64,000 nucleotides of DNA from Enchytraeus crypticus (Eukaryota > Annelida > Clitellata > Enchytraeida > Enchytraeidae), in contig CAJHZI010000242.1 of assembly GCA_905160935.1 (NCBI GenBank), positions 62,001 to 126,000 on the forward strand, given 5' to 3'. Numbering within the stretch: position 1 is the stretch's first letter; each line of letters starts with the position of its first letter. A program made the translations under genes and the position numbers. The notes under the pieces are model-generated. The model did no database searches and had not been told where the DNA came from. It saw only the letters and a list, made by a program, of their open reading frames with translations. This document shows positions 12,420 through 24,249 of this stretch, piece by piece.

Positions 12420-12600
12420 TGACTATGAGCAGGATGATCGTGATCTGTAGCCTGTTGGTCATGTAGCTATCAACATTAATTGATTGATTGATTGATTGAT
12501 TTTAGAGGAGGATTGTTTGGATTGATTGGCTATGAATATGGTCATAGTGATCTGCAGCCCGTTAGTCATGCAGCTATCAACATTGATTGATTGATTGATT
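12420..12600 (+). repeat. Tandem duplicate segments between (TTGA)n tracts
   Basis: Two ~115-bp units share GTGATCTG(T/C)AGCC, GTTRGTCATG and CAGCTATCAACATT, each bounded by TTGA repeats. One frame of the second reads GHSDLQPVSHAAIN without stops; the first has a stop. Confidence 0.5.
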
Positions 12601-12725
12601 GATTGATTGTGCAGCGTGACTGAGCCCAGATGTGTTGGCTGCAGGACGTAAGGCTGTTCTCTCCTAGAGACGTGATGTATTCAATGGAGGACTCGATGCA
12701 CCACTGCTGCCTTAGAGGTTTGTTC
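12600..12725 (+). pseudogene. Exon-like segment behind a (TTGA)n tract, copy 2
   Basis: Behind (TTGA)n and GTGCAG, an internal CTGCAG acceptor leads into DVRLFSPRDVMYSMEDSMHH and CCLRG before GTTTGT. It pairs with 10160-10305. The product is not recognised. Confidence 0.35.
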
Positions 12726-13924
12726 TATTAATCTAAGGCTTTGATTTTCAGGGTGACCACTCTACTGGAAAACTGGGAAAACCTGGAAAAGTCAGGGAAT
12801 TTGAAAGTGGTCAGGAAAAAGTCAGGGAAAATAGAATTTTGGCATTCTTAACATTTTTAGTATGAAAAAATTCAGTGCATATCATAAAGAAATGGTGTTA
12901 CAATACAATTTCATGTATGCTGATACTTTGCCTAATTTTATATACTGTAGACCTATCAGTGTAAAATGAAATAGCAAAGTGCATATTGTTTAGAAATCAT
13001 TTCTGACAATGTTTTCCAACATAGAAATCGATGCTGCGATGGTAACGAAATGTCGAGGAAATGAAAAGTCAGGGAATTTGTTGTGGTGTGGAGAGTGGTT
13101 ACCCTGGATATTGAGTTGTTGTCTGTCTTTTGATACGAGTTATTGAATGTATATGTTTGCTTATGATTGTGGGCTGTCAACTAGATAGGGTTTATTTATC
13201 CTCTTTGATGACCCGTTTGTATGTGCAATTTTGTATTTCGTGCTTTGACGATAATGTCATTAAACATAGTTCTCTCTCTATTGCTCAGCGTTATATTTAT
13301 CTCTTAGCTAACGTGTTCCTCCTATCGATCAATCTACAGCTTAATAACAACTTTGTTTGGATTTTTGTAACTGATATTCTGGTTTTGACTGCGTATTATA
13401 TCTGTAAACGGCGACAATGTTTGCGTCAGAACTTACAGTTGTTTTTAGTCAATGAGCGAGTCATAATAGGCATTCTTGTTCTTGTCGCACCTTTTCACAG
13501 CCCTACTGAATGCATTTTTTAGTTGAATCATAAAATTTCTCTGAGATCGTGTTATGTAATTGTTCCACCATACAGGCAGCACTGCATGCCAATCTTCATC
13601 AGATTCACGTGGGGAATTTCTGATATTTCCACCTAATTACGTTCTTCTGGAATTGTATTGAGACGGCCTTCCTGAGTTTGATGCATTGAGACGGGGTTTT
13701 CTTTGGTCTGAGGCGAGTGTGCTCAATCGATGTGCTCAACTAGGTTTCATTTTGTTGGAGATCAGCTTGTAGCTCTTCTGACAGGAATGGCTCTCTCATG
13801 ATCATGTTGATTAGGAACGACTGTGGCTTTTGGTTCTTGTGGTGATTCTGACGTTTTTTTATCTTTAAGTTATAACCGTAAAGCTGTAAAGCCAATGTTA
13901 ACGTCGGTTTCATCTCTCTAAAGC

Positions 13925-14165
13925 GACATCAAAGCTAAAAAGCTAAAGCTAATGTTAACGTCAGATTTCTCACCCGAAAGCGATGTCAGTGACGGGCGAG
14001 TCCAGGATTTGAACCCCGCACATACTGATCCGCGGTCAAATACCTTACCGACATTGTTACTGGCTCCCAGCCTCGTATCAGTGACGGACGAGCCCAGGAT
14101 ATGAACCCGAACTTACTGATCCACAGTTGAATATCTTACCGACATCGTCACTGGTTCCAATACTA
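13925..14165 (-). repeat. Two SINE family B copies in tandem
   Basis: On the minus strand each has an A-box-like AC(A/G)ATGTCGGTAAG and a B-box-like GGTTCAAATCCTGG / GGTTCATATCCTGG, then CCCGTCACTGAC. The second lacks the 3' end. Other copies: 32258-32372, 38020-38150, 40840-40980 and 61795-61925. Confidence 0.7.
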
Positions 14166-15503
14166 ACCATAATAATAAGCGTAGCGGGTGACTCGGTCTT
14201 GTTGTCACATGTATCTTCTGTACGACTAAGGTCTATCATTAGGTCTTGTTTTGACATCTCAGTCGCAGCACAAAGTACCAGTATCAGTGTCATATAATTT
14301 CAAAATTTGAGTCTGCACGAGAGGTACACCAGACCTCGATTTTTCCTTGGTAGGAGCTCCTCTGTTGGCATCTTTATATTTAACGTAGCGGCTGTATTTG
14401 CTTCAGCTACGGTGGATTAATATTGGAAAATATTAGAAAATATATTGGGGTATTGTTGTAGTATGAAGAGGGTAGCTATCTGATATTTCTTCAACTAACT
14501 AGATCTTTTATTGACTGATCTCCCAATGCTGGCATCTCATATATGAAAGAGACTAACACTTGTATCATTTATCAATGCATTAAATAAAGCGTTTATCATA
14601 TCGTTCAATTTGCGTAGGGTGTGATAATTTAGATAAATAAATTAATAAAATAAATCTGTGACATGAACAGAGTCAAATACGTATTATTCTCGCAAAGTCA
14701 ACGAGTAGCTTTGGTCAATCGTTCATAAACAAATTGAAGCGTAATACAACAGCAGTTAGTTCTTATTGAGCCACCCTTCCAGGGTCCCTGCTGTTTAGTT
14801 CATTTCAAAACCGACTAATTCAATTATTAGAAATGAAACTATTAGTCCCCAATGCAATGAAAATAGATTAATACAATCAAAAACAGACGTGATTGAATGT
14901 CACACAACACCCTGTAGTTATCAGCATTGTAAACTAATATTTGTAACCTGTTATCTAACTAGTAATTGCAAGCATATATGTAAACGAGCTATAAGGTCTT
15001 AACATAAATCTATCTGTCGAACATTATTCAACTAGATATTTCTTCTGACACTTTTATCTTCTACATGACTAAGGTTTATCATTAGCTATCCGCTGGCGAG
15101 TTATATGCCATACATGAATGCTCTACGGTACGAGCTAATTTTTGGAAACGCACTTCCCAGTGCTTTTTCTGTCCCCAGATCGCGAGCATATGCTGTGGTG
15201 AGCCCTGTTTGAGGTCTATCATTTCACTGGGTAACAAGTATTTTCCCCCTGATATGAAATCATGTGTTCCTTATTAATTTTGACCTGCTGATTCCAAAAC
15301 TGAAATCAGAATATTCCTATCACGTCGGGAAAAAAAGTTACAACACTTTAAACGAAAATCGATAAGTATATAAATTGAAGCAATGCGTAACCATTAGCCA
15401 GGTGTCAAATGTACATTAAAAATACTGGCAAGCATGAAATACAGACATGTGTATAATATAATGTCAACAAGGCATTCAACAGTTTCTATACAGCTCTAGA
15501 AAA

Positions 15504-16142
15504 CTAAAAGTGCTTCAAGGCTTGGGATTTTCTTCTGTGGCTGCAATCAGTTTCCCGTCGTAGAAACCAACAGAAATCTCCCATCATGTTCGGATCGAAT
15601 CGGCCTTGATGTCTGGTTTCTATGACTGAGATATCTTGATGGAACCTTTCTCCTTGTTCATCTCCTTGGGCTTCACCACCGCACTCAGCCTCATCTGTAC
15701 TTTCATCGCTTGTGCTGCGTGGATCTATTGGATTAATCGGTACAGGATTCTTAGCATCATGCAACACTGGCTTCAGAGCTGACGGGACAGTCTGGGTACA
15801 CTATTGCTGATTTGTTCTTCTCGGAGAACCCTGCTATGTAGGTCATGCAGAAGTAACAATCTGACACATGTTTGGTTGGTTCAGGCCACACCATGGGTAT
15901 ATAGAAAGCCTTGAACTTTTCTTGCCAAGTAGCCACTGTGTTAATCCGGAATAACATGTTGTGCAGCAAATACAAGGTGCCCAACTCTTATCCTGGTCAC
16001 CAAGTTTGATGCCTAAGTAACTGTGATATGCAACTTTGAGTTTCTTCGCTAAATTCTTTCTTTGGTCCTTTGTAGTGAACTTTCCACAAATGTAACAAAA
16101 ATTGTCCGGATGATTAACGCAAGCTCGACTAGTTCTTTTCAT
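15504..16142 (-). pseudogene. Degenerate copy of a repetitive metazoan 'GDQDK-WAP' protein, internally deleted
   Basis: N-terminal part (16142 to about 15780): CVNHPDNFCYICGKFTTKDQ, YLGIKLGDQDKSWAPCICCT, then after a frameshift MVWPEPTKHVSDCYFCMTYI. After a jump the C-terminal block (15690-15510) reads GDEQGERFHQDISVIETRHQ and NMMGDFCWFLRRE. I recall these two ends as the start and finish of a long repetitive protein common in invertebrate genomes and probably mobile-element-derived. Here the whole middle is missing. Function unknown. Confidence 0.6.
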
Positions 16143-16999
16143 TTTGAATTAAATTAATTTGAATCAACTGTATTCAACTTGTATGATATTCTAAAAAATA
16201 AACACAGCATTACATATTATTTTATTTATAGCTTTAATATAACATAATAATTGTGACACACATATCCACTGCAGCCGTGTGCACATTGTGAATGATAACA
16301 GCTTACCCTACCAAATATTGTAGGCTAGGCTTACTACTAATTAAGTTCATGGGCTCCTATGGCCTACTGTCCCCTAACCCTAACACTCACAGACCATAAT
16401 CCTGGTTTTAACCCCAAAATAACCCGAAAAGGTTTTGCCATGCCCCTAGTTACTAAATATTTAGGTACTACACGGCCGCCATGTAAATTCACTCCGTATG
16501 CACATTATGGACAAATTATTATTTAGCCATAACTCAAAAACTATAGGTAATAGAAAAATTCTGCTTGCAGATTTGTTATCAGCTCAAAGAACTTTATATC
16601 ATCAAAAATTTCTTCAGGGGGAAACAAAAATTTTTTTGTTGTTGACCAGTATTTCCAGCAGGATTTAGGATTGAAGAGGGTTTGATGCACATGTAGGGTC
16701 TACACTGAACCACTGCTGAAGAAATCACTTCCATTACTAGACGCCTGCGCTCGTCTTTATCAAATGTTATCATATTCTTGTTTGACAGAATAGCAGACTA
16801 CAATTGCATTGTATGCTGCGGGTACCCAGGATATTTTGAAATAAAACCATATAGACTTGGACAGTTCGGTGGTCTGCCTGATCATGTATCGGAGCTTGCT
16901 TCCAGTGTTGCCATCAGTAGCACAAGTTATGATTAAACACAGAAATGATGTATGTTATGTGTTTGCTCTTATATTGACGTTATGTAGAAGCACTGCCTT

Positions 17000-17720
17000 T
17001 AGATTTTTGCTCGAGCTGTCGATGCACAATCTCTCAGGCTGATCTGGCGTGATATGGTCGCACAGGCCGACGCACAGACAGGTGGATTGGACTTCGTGGG
17101 ATTACGTATTGATTTGTGAGATGTTGCGACTGTATTTGTTGGTTTATTTTCCAATTTATCCACTCTGGAAATCAACTGATTGATACTACTACGTAATTCA
17201 TCCGGAAGTGAGTTTAGTAATTGTATCACATCCGTGGTGGTTGGTTCGCTCTTAAGCGGTATTTGTTTTGCTCTTCTTTCATAATCAATGCTGGATAGCT
17301 CTGGATACCTCGCATGATCAAATACTCTGCCGCGTATAGCTGGGAACGGGCTATAAAATTTTTCCTCGCAATTCAGCAAGGCAAAACGACTAGTTTATGT
17401 AATATATAAATATATTATAAAATATGTAATGTATCTGTATAGACAAATATGTAGACACAGAGATATACACACACACATACGTTCTAAATACGCGCTCTGG
17501 AGACCTCTCAAGATAAATCCTGCCACTCGGTGATCAGGAGAACAGGAACAGGGGCTGTAGCCCCTGAGGAGCGGGTAGAGGCAGCGTCCTCAGCAGGCAG
17601 CGCCCCCTCGCCCTGGTGTGCTATCTCCACAAGTGAAAGTCGTTGGGGTCGAGCGGCGATGTATGAAGCGGCCGACGAAGCGTCACCACCGATGGCATTT
17701 AATAATAATGCGATTCTGTA
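17000..17720 (-). other. Two open frames without recognisable family
   Basis: Minus-strand frames at 17379-16999 (126 codons; coiled-coil-like SSINQLISRVDKLENK) and 17729-17508 (73 codons; RYYRIALLLNAIGGDA, faintly gag-like). They might be gag remnants of an LTR element, but no protease, RT or LTR was found alongside. Confidence 0.2.
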
Positions 17721-17974
17721 ATAGCGCATAGCTCTTTTCCTAGTTAGCGATACTGACTAACATTTTGATCACAACGATCCACTCCCTCCAAGTATTTGTT
17801 ATACATTTGTGTGGCTGGTTCACTGATATTCTGTCATTCCACGCAGCCACTTTGACTGTTTTTTGTTTGAATCCGTTACCTGGTCGAAATATCCCTTTCT
17901 CATTTTTCTCCTTATTTGGTACTGTGTCACAATCTCAATTTGCTTTGTGTAAAACATCGGAGGCTTTTACCCGG

Positions 17975-18850
17975 CTGCTCAAACGTTTGCAGTTGTATCC
18001 CGCGCTTCATCAGCAGCGAGGTGCTTAGGATGGTTGTCCTGGGACCCAGGAACTGCTATCACCTCCCTGCATCAGCATGGAATATCCCTCGACAATCAAT
18101 CAATCGCGAGTGGTGTTAAATTAATTTCATTATTCTAAAGCAATTAACATCAAAATAATTTTAGAATTTAAAAGCAATCAACATTAGATTAATTTCAGTA
18201 TTCTAAAGTAATCAACATTACATTAATGTCAGTATTGTAAAGAAATTAATTTGTAATTAATTTCTATACTCTGAAGCTGTCACTTACGGTTAACGAGTGA
18301 CTCAAGTGCCTCTGTGTGTGATGGTGGAACCAGAAACTATTGCACTTGTCCTGATCCGTGATTAATTAAATATGCGACTCCTGTGTTTAATCTCCACGGT
18401 GTGATTGAAGATGTACCGAGGAGCTGTGTGCTATAGTGACCATTCTGGAGGGCCATAAGGTGTGGGCTGAGCACTGTCTCAGAAAGTCGCGTACCTTGTG
18501 ATTTACATTATTTGTGATGTAAACTGTTCAATTCAACTTCCACTTCTCTTCCCTTCACCTTCCAGAAACAGACAAGTCCTGACCTCTAATAGGACTGAGA
18601 CGGCTAGTCGAGATGACCTCTAATAGGACTGAGACGGCTAGTCGAGATGACCTCTAATAAGACTTAGACTGCTAGTCGAGATGAACTCTAATAAGACTTA
18701 GACGGCTAGACGAGATGACCTCTAATAGGACTGAGACGGCTAGTCGAGATGACCTCTAATAAGACTTGGACGGCTAGTCGAGAGGACCTCTGATAAGACT
18801 TAGACGGCTAGTCGAGATGACGTCTAATAAGACTCTTACGACACGTGCGT
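17975..18850. repeat. Segmental duplication, copy 1 (partner at 21890-22610)
   Basis: The shared order is a GTTTGCAGTTGTATCC segment, a block containing CTCCCTGCATCAGCATGGAA, a short TCAA tract, an A/T-rich ~40-bp repeat, the JmjC-like exon, a segment with CTTCACCTTCCAGAAACAG, and a ~34-bp minisatellite (unit like CTAATAGGACTGAGACGGCT). The minisatellite occupies about 18575-18840 here. The partner keeps the order with fewer repeat units and small deletions. Confidence 0.7.
18288..18466 (-). pseudogene. JmjC-like exon copy 1, broken by an in-frame stop
   Basis: On the minus strand, an acceptor (GTGCTCAG) and a donor (C|GTAAGTG) bound 179 nt. The conserved frame reads PHLMALQNGHYSTQLLGTSS, then ITPWRLNTGVAYLINHGSGQ, a TAG stop, then FLVPPSHTEALESLVNR. 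It aligns with the exon at 25282-25468 (ITPW, NHGxG, V-P) and with the copy at 22139-22317. The stop sits where the other copies read Trp or an adjacent residue. It is either a pseudogene or an exon of an element no longer expressed. Confidence 0.45.
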
Positions 18851-19108
18851 CTAAGCTGGTAGAACTAGAGCGCTTACGGGTTCTTTCAGCCGATGGAGAT
18901 TCTTCATGAGTTTGTTCTGCAGCTTGCAGATGTGTCGTAGGCTGTGATCTCCTGCGTGTGCGTGCCGGTGAGGCTGAGTGTGAAACAATACAATACGTTA
19001 TGAATGAATTATGAATTCTTCTTCTTAGGATGAAGAAGAATTTAATTATCCACGAAATACTATGCTATTGAATATTCCATATACTATACAACTTGTAAGC
19101 ACTCTGCA

Positions 19109-19184
19109 GCGTGTATTTCAGTCTAAAGTTTGTAATATATAATATCGGCATTACATTTACATTGCACTTTAGACTGGAATACAC
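19109..19184. repeat. Inverted repeat / short fold-back
   Basis: GTGTATTTCAGTCTAAAGT is followed about 38 nt later by its near-complement ACTTTAGACTGGAATACAC (one mismatch). Confidence 0.65.
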
Positions 19185-19339
19185 AAGCCTTGATCCAGGG
19201 TGATAGCTTCTAACTCAGTTACATCAGCTACACATTACAATACACTAGCACACATTACAATACACTAGCACACAGTACAATACACTAGTGCACATTACAA
19301 TACACTAGTTTATTTTCACAGATAATGCGATCAATACTT

Positions 19340-19665
19340 AATATAGACAGAGGGTTAGTAGTACTTCTTGGCTGTAGGTGGTAGTGTAGATGGCACATGT
19401 GCGCCAGAAGCCGCAACTGGTCCCGTCATCGTTATTGGGAGCTCTCCAATAAGACCTCTCTCTTATCACAGCTTCTCTGAACTGCAGCAGTCGAATTTTC
19501 GAACGTGCTGGTCGTTCTGCATTGCACAATGTGTGCATTGTGTATGGCGATTTCTAAGAGATGAAGTCCAATCTTTTTGTACCAACGTATGGTCTTGCGC
19601 AGAGCCGAATAATAGCTTAGCATCTGATCTGATTTGACGACACCAGTAGTTGTAGTCGCGGACAA
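19340..19665 (-). pseudogene. piggyBac-like transposase C-terminal fragment
   Basis: The minus frame reads GVVKSDQMLSYYSALRKTIR, then WYKKIGLHLLEIAIHNAHIV. This is close to the DxMLSYYSxxRKxxRWYKKxxxHxxxxxxxNAxxL block of piggyBac transposases, just after the last catalytic Asp. It continues in broken frame. No piggyBac TTAA ends were found. Confidence 0.7.
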
Positions 19666-19918
19666 TATTTGGTTTCAGTCTATGCTATTTTCTGATTCGT
19701 CCAAGCTCGTCGGGTCGTATTCGCTGGTATCATCTTCAACTGCACCTTCAGATTCACTGTTCTCTGCAGCAGAAATTTCCATGGAAAATTCTGAGTTCAG
19801 CAACATGTCTACTACTTGATCCGTTTTATATCGTTTTATATTTATTATTCCTCAAACAACCCGGACACAACACGGGTATCAATTAAACTTAATTAAAGAA
19901 GATCAAATAAAAACAAAT

Positions 19919-20079
19919 GTTGTCAAGATGTTCAGCTACATATTGAATGGCCCGATGCCTCAGATCGTAGCTGTCTGCTAATCTCGTGCCTAGTCCGAGG
20001 AGACGGGCGTCGGCATGAAATAAGCACGAGCCCTCGCCCCGGACATCTTCAACCCTGAACCCCTTCTGTTTGAACACCT
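19919..20079 (-). pseudogene. OTU-like cysteine protease exon (fragment)
   Basis: After a GTGTAG acceptor the frame reads VFKQKGFRVEDVRGEGSCLF, then HADARLLGLGTRLADSYDLR, then HRAIQYVAEHLDN. The GEGSCLFHA element resembles the catalytic-cysteine block of OTU deubiquitinases (D/E-G-x-C-L-F), and LRHRAIQYVAEH fits the following helix. No further OTU exons (the catalytic His block) were found nearby and no clear donor follows, so it is a gene fragment or part of a mobile element. A decoy copy of the acceptor and first ~25 nt lies upstream at 20100-20180. Confidence 0.45.
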
Positions 20080-20229
20080 CTACACAACAACTGTTGATAT
20101 AGTTAATATCCTGTACTCTAAAACCCTTCCTCTTGAAGACCTCTACACAACAACAACAACTGCTGATATAGTTAACACGTTGACTGCCGACTGATTAATT
20201 TTGTCCCACAGCCTGTGCCCAGCTTCTGG

Positions 20230-21360
20230 TATCACCTACATAAGCAAGAAATCCATCACATTAAGATGCCATTCAAAGGTTTTCCAGCTTCAAGCCATAT
20301 TTTATGTGAAGTAATAGATTTTGATTTCAAAATAGACAAATCACTAATCCACCAATGCTTAAATCTTTTTTGTGGGATAAAGGATATACACTTATCACTA
20401 GCTGTCAGCAATGCGTGCACAATTTCCCTGTAATACTGTTCGATTTGCGTATTTGACAAACATTCATTGACAGCCAAAATATCTACAACGCTTTCATATA
20501 TGAGGTACAACAATTGTCTAGTCATATCATAATATTTATCAACATTACTTTTATCCCAACGCAAAAATTTCTTAGTGAAAGCAGTGCTAGTAACCGGTAC
20601 TGGGCGACCAGCTGTTACAGATGAGAAAAATGTGGAATGTATTGGCATAGCTAAGCTAGCAACTACAGGCAAATGATCAGAGTGATTTAATGCATTATGG
20701 ACTATGTCATAATTTACTAAGCAATCAGATATGCAATCAGATATACAAATATAATCAATTAAACTAAAATGGCTTAGCTTAGCATTTGAGAATGTGTATA
20801 CAATGTCATTATTAGGGGCGTTAACATTAACAGTTTTGATTTTATAATTAGCCAAGAAAGAATTAATTACAAGAGCATGTGCAGAATTGGTCCTCGGATC
20901 TGCGTTAAAATCTCCTCCAAATATATAGTACACGGCATCTGATTCTTCTATAATTAAACTGACATTTGTTAGAATATCATTTAGTTCATTTAAAGTTTTA
21001 TCTGATCCATCATAACAAGTTAAATATACATTATGAACAAGACATCTTCAATAGTCACAGTTACAATACGTTCAAATGTATGTATGTCACTACATAGTTT
21101 AACAAGACTCTTTCACAAGTATGGCTGTACTACCTCAGGGCCTGCCCCTCTGAAGTCCTTCTTCAACGACTTGTTCCATGGCAGAAATTCCAAAGCCAAT
21201 GTAATTATCATTAAACTTTGTAATTTTTTGTAGATTAGCAGGGGATACCCAATATTCCTGAATAAAAATTAAATCGTAAATACCCGAATTACACAGTTCT
21301 TCTAAAAGAGTACACCCCTGATTGAGACAAAGGAGGTTGTACGATATTACAGATAGATTT
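20230..21360 (-). pseudogene. LINE endonuclease (EEP family) fragment
   Basis: Downstream frame (20933-20256) has FGGDFNADPRT, LIDYICISD and NHSDHLPVVA, the catalytic D-x-N, L-I-D-Y and S-D-H motifs of apurinic-type endonucleases. It continues into linker sequence ahead of the missing reverse transcriptase. The N-terminal part at about 21350-21050 (GIYDLIFIQEYWVSPANLQK) is in another frame with stops. Confidence 0.75.
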
Positions 21361-21889
21361 CAAGAGTTTAATACGTTAGAACCCATTTATTTTTTGGAAT
21401 TTCCAGCTGCGCTAGTAGCAGTTTTAGCTACCTGCACTACAGATTTCATGGCTTTGAATGTCCATGGTTTTATGATAATACCGATTACCCACATCTGTGT
21501 AGAATTAATTTTTTCGTGATTTCGTCATTTATACAGACGCGGTAGGAGCTAGGAATGTTCGTTTCGTGAATTCTCTTGAAAACATCTGATGGGTTTAATT
21601 CCACATGCCTCAGTTATACAAGCTCCAATTGTTTCCGCTGTTTCAGACAGGTCAACATTATAAATGCCTCATGAGCCTTGCGTTTCTTACGCCCAGAGGA
21701 CTTGTTCCACGCTTTACCCCTTAGCCGGCCGGCTACTCAATGGCAAGCGATTCCTTGTATCCATAGTAGTATGGGACTGAGGATCGAGCTTCCATGATCG
21801 AGAAAGATTTGAGAAGGTTGAGAGAACCACGTGACCCCCTCAGTCACCCTCAATATCAGTGCGTTCTGCGTTAACAGGAGCGTGCCGGC

Positions 21890-22610
21890 CAGCTGCTCAA
21901 ACGTTTGCAGTTGTATCCTGGGACCCACGAACTGCTCTCACCTCCCTGCATCAGCATGGAATATCCCTAGATAATCAATCAATCAATCGCGAGTGGTGTT
22001 AACAAATTAATTTCAGTATTATAAAGCAATTAACATCAAAATAATTTCAGAATTTAAAGCAATCAACATTAGATTAATTTCAGTATTCTAAAGTAATTAA
22101 TTGTTAATTATTTTCTGTACTCTGAAGCAGTCACTTACGGTTAGCGAGGGTCTCCAGCGCCTCCGTGTGAGATGGAGGGACAAGATACCATTCCACTTGT
22201 CCCGGCCCGTGATGAATTTAACACGTGACTCCTGTGTTCAATCTCCGTGGTGAGATTGAACATGTTCCATGAAGCTCTGTCCTATAGAGGCCGTTCTGGA
22301 GGGCCAGATGGTGTGGTCTGAGCACTGTTAGAAAGTCGCATACCTTGTGATTTACATTATTTGTGAAGTAACTGTTCAATTCAACTTCCACTTCTCTTCA
22401 CCTTCCAGAAACAGACATTGTCGAGTCCTGACCTCTAATAGGACTGAGACGGCTAGTCGAGATGATCTCTAATAAGACTTGGACGGTTAGTCTAGATGAC
22501 CTCTAATAAGACTTAGATGGCTAGTCTAGATGAACTCCAATAAGGCTTAGACGGCTAGACGAGATGACCTCTAATAGGACTGAGACGGCTAGTCGAGATG
22601 ACATTATTCC
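21890..22610. repeat. Segmental duplication, copy 2 (partner at 17975-18850)
   Basis: Same order and orientation as copy 1. It is shorter because a block downstream of GGACCC is deleted and the ~34-bp minisatellite (about 22430-22605) has fewer units. Confidence 0.7.
22139..22317 (-). pseudogene. JmjC-like exon copy 2, broken by an in-frame stop
   Basis: Same boundaries and length as the copy at 18288-18466 (179 nt). The frame reads PHHLALQNGLYRTELHGTCS, ISPRRLNTGVTC, a TAA stop, then IHHGPGQVEWYLVPPSHTEA and LETLANR before a C|GTAAGTG donor. The two copies sit in a larger duplicated block and carry different stops, so each decayed independently or each derives from a different source copy. 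Confidence 0.45.
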
Positions 22611-23179
22611 ACGGGTATAGTAAACTATAATATAGACGGAAAGAGGGTTCCATATATGGAATATATGGGTTCCTGACACAATCGATACTTGTTCAATACA
22701 GAAAGTGGTTAACAATGATTTTAGATAACTATCAAAAATAAATTTCTTTCAATAGCTAATCGTTTTCTAATAAACCCTTTATAGTAATAAGAAACCATTG
22801 CACTTATACATATATATTAGTTTAGTGACTCCTTGAGAAGCAATTTTCAAAGATTACTTAAGTTACACGGCCCTGAACATAAAACAATCTATTGGTGTCA
22901 CATCTTCATTTGCTTCAGTAATATGCAGCTGTACTAATATGATAGAGCTTACACATAAGATACATTAGAAGAGATTAAGGCCTAACCGTAGCTCTGGATC
23001 TCAATAAACTTGAAGTGGCTAAGATTACTGGTCCCTCGGTAACTGCCATAAAGTATACCCCCTGAACAACGAGCAATGATCCTGCTGGCTGGATAAATGA
23101 TATACAATGGATGCCATGCTTAGAGAGCTGGGTCGGGCTGAGTATGACCCTGTTATGTAAACCTCGGGCTAACAGTTCA

Positions 23180-23722
23180 TTCAGAAGCTACATTGAGAGC
23201 GGAATCTGAAAGAAGATACAGTAAGGTCATTATATACTTTCAGACCTAATTTCCGCATTTGCAAGAGTTTCTGTCTCGTGGCGTCGTTCCGGATACCTAT
23301 CACAATTCTATCGCGCAGGAGGGAATCTTCTACATGTAGATCGCCGTACTCGCAAGTACGCACACGTTTACGTAAATCAGCCAGGTACACATCGAAAGGT
23401 TCTCCTTTGTCCTGCGAACGACGATTAAATGCGTATCTCTCGTAAGTGATATTTGTTTCACGTACAAAATGTTTCTCAAACGATTCTATTGCTTTATCGA
23501 TCTCGCTTGCATCCTCTTCGCTGAGCTGCATCGTCTGAAACAACTCGAAGGCCTCGGCACCAACACATGCGAGGAAGATAGCTGCTCGCTATGAAGTGGA
23601 CTCACTTGTCAGTTTTGCTGCTTTCTCGTAGTTAATCCACTGTCCCTTGAAGCGTCTCCACTCTATTGTCAGTCATGTTTTCCGACATCTTTAGTGCTGC
23701 TGGGATCGGTATCTGAGACATC
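23180..23722 (-). pseudogene. Ty3/gypsy-type gag remnant
   Basis: Reads QWINYEKAAKLTS, AIFLACVGAEAFELFQTMQL, then RYAFNRRSQDKGEPFDVYLA, DLRKRVRTCEYGDL and LRDRIVIGIRNDATRQKLLQ. This is the usual retrotransposon gag layout (W-x-N-Y-E, F-x-x-R-x-Q, LRDRIVxGI). It has one in-frame stop and a frameshift near the start. No zinc knuckle, protease or RT follows. It lies downstream of the LTR at 23868-24238. Confidence 0.75.
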
Positions 23723-23867
23723 TTTTAGTGCCTACAATACTTAAATTACTTATTTAAGGTAAAAGTATCCTAAAAATTATGTTCAACAATTTAAATAGTT
23801 CAATCGATACTTGTAATAGTAAACTATCTATTTACTCAAATACATGTATCTTTTACTGCTGACACCA

Positions 23868-24055
23868 TGTAACGTTATGTGTTCTACTAACGTTAAAGTA
23901 ACTAACTCCAGCACAGCACGATAAAGATGTATTAAACTCTTTATTGTAATAAAGCGTGATTACTATATATATATATATATATATATATAACTATAGACAA
24001 CTTATACGCGACGACTGCAAAGAGGAATCCTCTGCTGCTGTTCAGTATGGGAGCT

Positions 24056-24088
<33 letters not shown>

Positions 24089-24238
24089 TATATGTATATA
24101 TATATATTCTACACATTGCCAGTTTACGATTATGCTAATGATAACCTATTACTAAAAGGATCGTAATATAACTTAGTATTTACGACTCAACAGATCATAT
24201 TATATCTTAGCATTTACGACTCGAGCGTTTATATTACA
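23868..24238 (-). mobile_element. LTR (5') of a Ty3/gypsy-like element plus primer-binding site
   Basis: On the minus strand the LTR starts TGTAATATAAACGC and ends AACGTTACA (TG...CA ends, 371 bp). It contains AATAAAG and two (TA)n stretches. Immediately downstream (23867-23856) is TGGTGTCAGCAG, like the TGG-start primer-binding site of gypsy elements. The 3' LTR was not found, so the element is truncated. Confidence 0.65.
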
Positions 24239-24249
24239 GAGTCTCATAT

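Noticed and set aside
13130..13522. 130-codon plus-strand frame
   Set aside because: Hydrophobic AT-rich composition, no recognisable motif, no splice context or neighbour supporting it.
23180..23722. Endogenous retrovirus
   Set aside because: Only a gypsy-type gag and LTR are visible, with no envelope gene; best described as an LTR retrotransposon relic.
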